DNA from: Jacaranda mimosifolia
Lineage: Eukaryota; Streptophyta; Magnoliopsida; Lamiales; Bignoniaceae
NCBI GenBank assembly: GCA_018894105.1
Contig: CM032128.1
Span: forward strand, 28,481,299-28,545,298
Reading direction: 5' to 3'
Length of the DNA: 64,000 nt
Shown: one piece after another, positions 59,801 to 64,000 of the stretch
Position numbering within the stretch: the first letter of the stretch is position 1
How the letters are laid out: each line of letters starts with the position of its first letter
The notes under the pieces: generated by a model
Seen by the model: only the letters and a program-made list of their open reading frames with translations
Told to the model about the DNA's origin: nothing
The model's database searches: none
Program-made: the position numbers and the translations under genes

Positions 59801-61708
59801 GTGAGGTATGCTAATATTTACCTCATATAAGATATCATTAAACTAAATGACATGTGTCAATTTATAACAAGTTATCGCTAATTCTACAACAAATTGTTGG
59901 TTCATATTTTAAAATTTTAGTGCATTAAGTACTAGGTAAATATTTTAAAAAATAGTATAAAAATATTTTTCAAAAAGTCTATTATACTAAATAACATAAT
60001 TTTATAATTTTGAATATTATATATTATAATATTAAAATAATAAATATATCTAAAATAATATATTTAAATATAATTATCTTATTTATTAACTAAAATAAAA
60101 CGTTTAAGAATAAATATAAAATCAAAAACTATTATCCTAGCAATATAATTTAATTTTAAATAAGCATTTAATATATATTAATCATTTTAATATAATTCTA
60201 ATATAATTTAAATTATTTTGAACAATATAATTAATAAATTTTAAATAAATAATATAAGTAAAAATAATTATTTTGGATTAATACTTAATAATATATAAAA
60301 TATAAATGTATTTAAAATACTTTGAGTAAATTAATATTTAATTAAAAATAAATAAATAAAAATTGAAAAAAAAAAAAAAAGGTCAACCTTCCTCCCAACC
60401 GCTAACCCCACAAGCCCCCAACCCCCAACACCCCCCCGCCATCCCATGACTCCCACCACGCCTGCCCACCCCCTCCTTTCCTGCCACCAGTCCATAGTCG
60501 GTCAGCGCTCGGTCATGGCCAGATCTGGCCGCCTGGTCTAGCGGCTGCTGTCCACAGCAATATGATTTGGGTGGTGGTTGGGGGTGGGATTATATATACA
60601 CATTTATATATGTGTATTTATATATATATATGTATCTAGTTATATATATAATATAGATGTGTATATATATTCACATATATGTAAATATATATATTATTTT
60701 AAAATATTTTTTGTGGATGATTTTATTGATATTTAATTTTTAGTATTTTTATTTTTTTTTTTAATTTTTTAGTGAGAATTAAATGGATATTTCATATTCT
60801 ATGGGTTTTTTCATAAATAGATTAAGTTTAAATTTTTTTACATAAATAGATAATGATTTCCGTTAAAATTTTAAACAAAAAGTTGAATGAAGGACTAAAA
60901 GAGATTAAAATTTTATAAAATTTAGACTAAATATTTAATACTATAACTCTATAAGTTTGGGATTAACAATACATACACAATTAAATTATGGGATGAAAAA
61001 GTAATTTTCTCATTTGATTAAATTAAATAAGTTTTTAATAATAAAATTTCATTATTAGTAGTCACTTTTTTAACACAATGAACAATTAACATATGGTTAT
61101 AATCAACCATTAACCAGTCGTACAAGTAACAGGTTAAATGTACATATTATATTACCAACTAATCACTAAAATAAAATGTTATGAATTTATATTTAAAATC
61201 AAATAACTTAAATTAAGTACATTTATACATTCCACACATGAGGTATGTACAATCAATATTGCATCGAAGAATACTCTTATATTCTATCTTATTAACACAC
61301 CTACTTTGAGGGTATTCTATCTTATGCATACTAATCTTCAGATATAGTAAGTGAGAGAGAGTCGGAGGTACGACCTTCATTGCAATTAATTGCACAAAAA
61401 CAAGAAAGTATTGCTTCCTTTGACAATGTACCTGACAGTCAACAACCAATTTCCTGTATATGCCAATGGGATATTAATTCTAATGTTTCACGGAGTAGGA
61501 TCAGGGGTGTGTTTCGTGAATTATTAAAATTATGGGCTTCTATCCTGAATTACGCCCACGTAGAGTTAGTGTTTGAAAAATAATTACTTCGATTTTAATT
61601 ACAGAAATTGATTTTTATACTAGTTAAGTGATTTTTGGTAGAATTGAGCTCATTTAGGTTATAGAGTCCATCTTGAGTGAACTTAATTAGATGACTTCAG
61701 TTACCCCA
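59801..61708. other. AT-rich intergenic stretch with a C-rich island
   Basis: No gene supported. Almost all of it is A/T-rich apart from the island at 60383-60590. An open frame at 61380-61583 is not recognisable. Confidence 0.45.
60383..60590. other. C-rich island flanked by AT repeats
   Basis: Begins after a run of 13 or more As: CAACCCCCAACACCCCCCCG and similar, then CTGGCCGCCTGGTC, then GGTGGTTGGGGGTGGG, so C-rich on the left and G-rich on the right, followed by a TATATA microsatellite. It stands far above the local GC level. A comparable island lies at 63244-63335. Origin unknown; possibly a decayed element or captured fragment. Confidence 0.4.
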
Positions 61709-61717
61709 TTTTATTTA

Positions 61718-62095
61718 GGGTTAATTACACTTTGCCATCTAAACTATTCGATTTTTTACACTTTGCCTCCCAAACTTTTTTTGCTTACACTTGACCATCT
61801 AAACTTTATGTTTTTCCACACAATGGCATATATGGCCGTTTTCGACGGAATATTCCACCGGGATTCCATCACATGCACATGTGATGGAATCCTGATGGAA
61901 TATTCCGCCGAAAACGCTCATATATGCCACTGCGATGCATGTGATGGAATCCCGGTGGAATATTCCACCAGAAACGGCCATATATGCCACCGTGTAAAAA
62001 AATATGAAGTTCAGATGATCGAGTGCAAACAAAAAAAGTTTAGGAGGCAAAATGTAAAAAACAGAATTGCTCGGATGGCAAAGTGTAAATAACCC
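61718..62095. mobile_element. Mutator-type MITE, 378 bp
   Basis: Ends GGGTTAATTACACTTTGCC and the complement GGGTTATTTACACTTTGCC are inverted repeats, flanked by the perfect 9-bp duplication TTTTATTTA (61709-61717 and 62096-62104). The centre is a large palindrome built on GGAATATTCC, CCGGGATTCC and CACATGTG. The open frames across it (61691-62092 and its complement) come from this palindrome. The first bases resemble the ends of the MULE at 45765-51902. Confidence 0.9.
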
Positions 62096-62198
62096 TTTTA
62101 TTTAATTAATTTGGCACCTTCTTGGATATATACTTTTATGGCCTTAGGATCTTAATTTTTCATATCAAATTCTAACTAAGTTTCTCTAATTTTTTGCA

Positions 62199-62520
62199 TC
62201 TGATGAAGTGTGAGAACAAGGGAGAAGAAATGCTGACAGTGATGGATTGCTACATGAAACAGTATGGTGGACCAAAACGAGAGACTTTGGATTTTGTTCA
62301 ACTACGTACTAGAGGATGAACGGGTGGATGTGAATACAGGATGGATCACTGAAACTTTCATACCCGAAGATATGGTGGAACGGATTCTAAACTATGTTCG
62401 CATAGTAGAGGTCATCTACAACAATTGTCAAGATAGAATTACCAATCCTGAAAAATTTGCACCTCAAATTGTTGCTCCTCTTTGTAGAACCCATAATCAT
62501 ATGATTATGCATATGTCCCA
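62199..62520 (+). pseudogene. Terpene synthase last-exon fragment
   Basis: The reading KCENKGEEMLTVMDCYMKQYGG matches the start of the final exon of angiosperm sesquiterpene synthases (xExxRGHxxSxVxCYMKQYG). After a shift near 62260-62310 it resumes as YVLEDERVD...TFIPEDMVERILNYVRIVEV and YNNCQDRITNPEKFAPQI, the helix ending the class I fold (LNLARIVEVTY...THPEKVLKPHI). The catalytic DDxxD and NSE motifs lie in other exons, none of which is visible upstream. The open frame continues to 62662 but is no longer synthase-like after about 62490. It is a dead or transposed gene piece. Confidence 0.65.
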
Positions 62521-62662
62521 AACTCAGGCAATTGCAATAAATAAGGCTAGGGGTCAATTAAGCTACTCTGTGTCAAACCTAGCCAAGCTACTTTCAGCTT
62601 TGTTGTTAATGTGTGGCATGTTTGCTTTACTAAATGGTGAAGACCAAAATTGTAGGGGCTAA

Positions 62663-63649
62663 ATGATCAAAATGCACCATGTCTTCATGTCTCCTATAAG
62701 CTCGAAGCTTCTACTTTACAAATGGTGAATTAAGTCAATTTATAAGAAAATACATTGTTAGTAATATTTAATTTGTTAGTATAACTAACTATACATCTAA
62801 TTTGGCAAAAATATAAAATTGGTCATATAATTGTATGTCCTCACTAGCAACTTAGGACTTTTAACTTTTTTTATCCTTATAATTGGTACACTAGCTCCTA
62901 AAGTTTTACAATTTGAGAACAAATTAGGCTTGAATTACAATTACAAGAAGCCCGTATCTATGTGATAGCTTGCATCATACGGTGTTCTATCAACTAACGC
63001 ATCCCCACTCTCCTGTTGCGTGGTGTATAAAGTGGCAACTCCACTTGCCACTTCAACCAAAAAAATGGACAACTAGGCGCTAAATGATTAGATGTTGGTT
63101 CTAAAAAGTAATTCAAATTTACACGACACAAAATAGAAAGTCCAAAAAAACCAAAAAGAATGAAAATTTTGAAAAATATTTATATATTGATATATTTACA
63201 CATATACATACATATATTATTAAATACATAAATATATATATACACCCACCCCCACACCAATCCACCCATTCCCCATCCCCATGGCAGCCATTGGCCAGGC
63301 AGCCAGGCCCCGGCGTGGTTGGCAACATTGCTGTTTTTACAATATATATATATATATATATACATATATATTGTTTTTTTTGGATTTTTGCACATCTCCT
63401 GCATAGTTATTTTATACATTTTTAAAAATTAGAGAGAGGCAAAGAAAGAATGATAAGAAAAAAGGGATCAAGGGCAACGGATTAATTAGTCATGGAAATT
63501 AATGAGCTGAATGTTGTACCTCTAATATTATTATAGCATATTGAAACTTTTTCTAACACTAACAGAGAGTTTGTCTTATTATCAAATATTTGAGTACAAG
63601 GAGCCTGTAGTTTAATAATATAAATAATTACTCCAATTGATATTGATTC
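62663..63649. other. Intergenic stretch with a GC island and TA microsatellites
   Basis: No gene supported. The island at 63244-63335 (CCCACCCCCACACC, then GGCAGCCATTGGCCAGGCAG, then CCCCGGCGTGG) is flanked by TATATA runs. Open frames across it on the minus strand mix the microsatellite and the island and look like noise. Confidence 0.45.
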
Positions 63650-63657
63650 AAGCCAAC

Positions 63658-64000
63658 TACGGGCGCAAATGAATATTCAAAAATTTATTTATCATTTACA
63701 TTTAAATTCGTTTATAGGGTATATTATTTGTATTCGTTTAAAGCGGATATTATCAATATTCGATTAGTATATATTCCACTATAAATGGATATGAATATGG
63801 AAATTGCATATTCGATTCGTTTAATATCCTCTCCGAATATATATCCATTGGATATATATCCTTTTATATATTCGATTATTCATAATTTAATTAAATTCGT
63901 TATCCATATCCGATAAACAGTATTTAAAAAATTATTATATATAATATATTCTAATTTTTCATGTATTTTAATATGTAAATAATATTTAAAAAATTATCAT
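63658..64000. mobile_element. hAT-like element, left end (continues past the window)
   Basis: TACGGGCGCAAATGAATATTC at 63658 resembles the complement of the terminus at 30642 (TAGGGTTGTAAATAAATATT). It is followed by many GGATAT, TATCCG and ATTCGTTT motifs like those at 30402-30640. The 8 bp before it are AAGCCAAC (63650-63657). The right end lies outside the window. Confidence 0.5.

Noticed and set aside
61691..62092. 133-codon frame and its complement
   Set aside because: Produced by the palindromic core of a MITE.
63119..63419. Frames across the GC island at 63244-63335
   Set aside because: They are made of TA microsatellite codons (Tyr-Ile repeats) on both sides of the island, with no family resemblance.

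Overview
This is nuclear DNA from a flowering plant, most likely a eudicot. It is AT-rich, its genes have introns, and almost every recognisable coding segment is a plant transposon protein. The best-supported host gene is a cell-wall extensin. I see no bacterial or organelle gene clusters; the only organelle trace is one decayed plastid-like tRNA-Asn copy.

Region 1 (about 2.4-27.2 kb) is a decayed CACTA (En/Spm) element in + orientation: a TNP2-like transposase, a second multi-exon tnpA-like gene, and a right end rich in subterminal repeats. A 12,969-bp Ty3/gypsy element (5917-18885, minus strand) lies inside the TNP2 reading frame with a perfect 5-bp duplication (CAAAT). That element is built of two gag modules around a broken pol, and one gag is split by a solo LTR (12540-14795). 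A related solo LTR sits in the opposite direction at 22630-25750.

Region 2 (27.2-31.7 kb) holds terminal pieces of other elements, an RNase H-like relic, an LTR-like stretch and a hAT-type MITE with an 8-bp duplication.

Region 3 (32.0-35.5 kb) is the extensin gene on the minus strand, about 1040 codons of Ser-Pro4/Tyr-X-Tyr-Lys repeats, with a decayed 3' continuation.

Region 4 (35.5-59.8 kb) contains a Mutator-like foldback with a nested solo LTR, a small Helitron-like element, a CACTA remnant, a 6.1-kb Mutator-like element with a broken transposase, a possible secreted-peptide gene, a 4-kb copia element and the trnN copy. Two copies of a host segment (36035-37065 and 42918-43360 plus 59589-59800) show that the second copy was split by some 16 kb of inserted DNA.

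Region 5 (59.8-64 kb) has a Mutator-type MITE, a terpene synthase fragment and the left end of a hAT-like element. That left end (63658) and a related right end (30642) face outward and are flanked on their inner sides by the same 8 bp (AAGCCAAC). This is the arrangement expected from reversed-ends hAT transposition and is the most unusual structural hint in the window.
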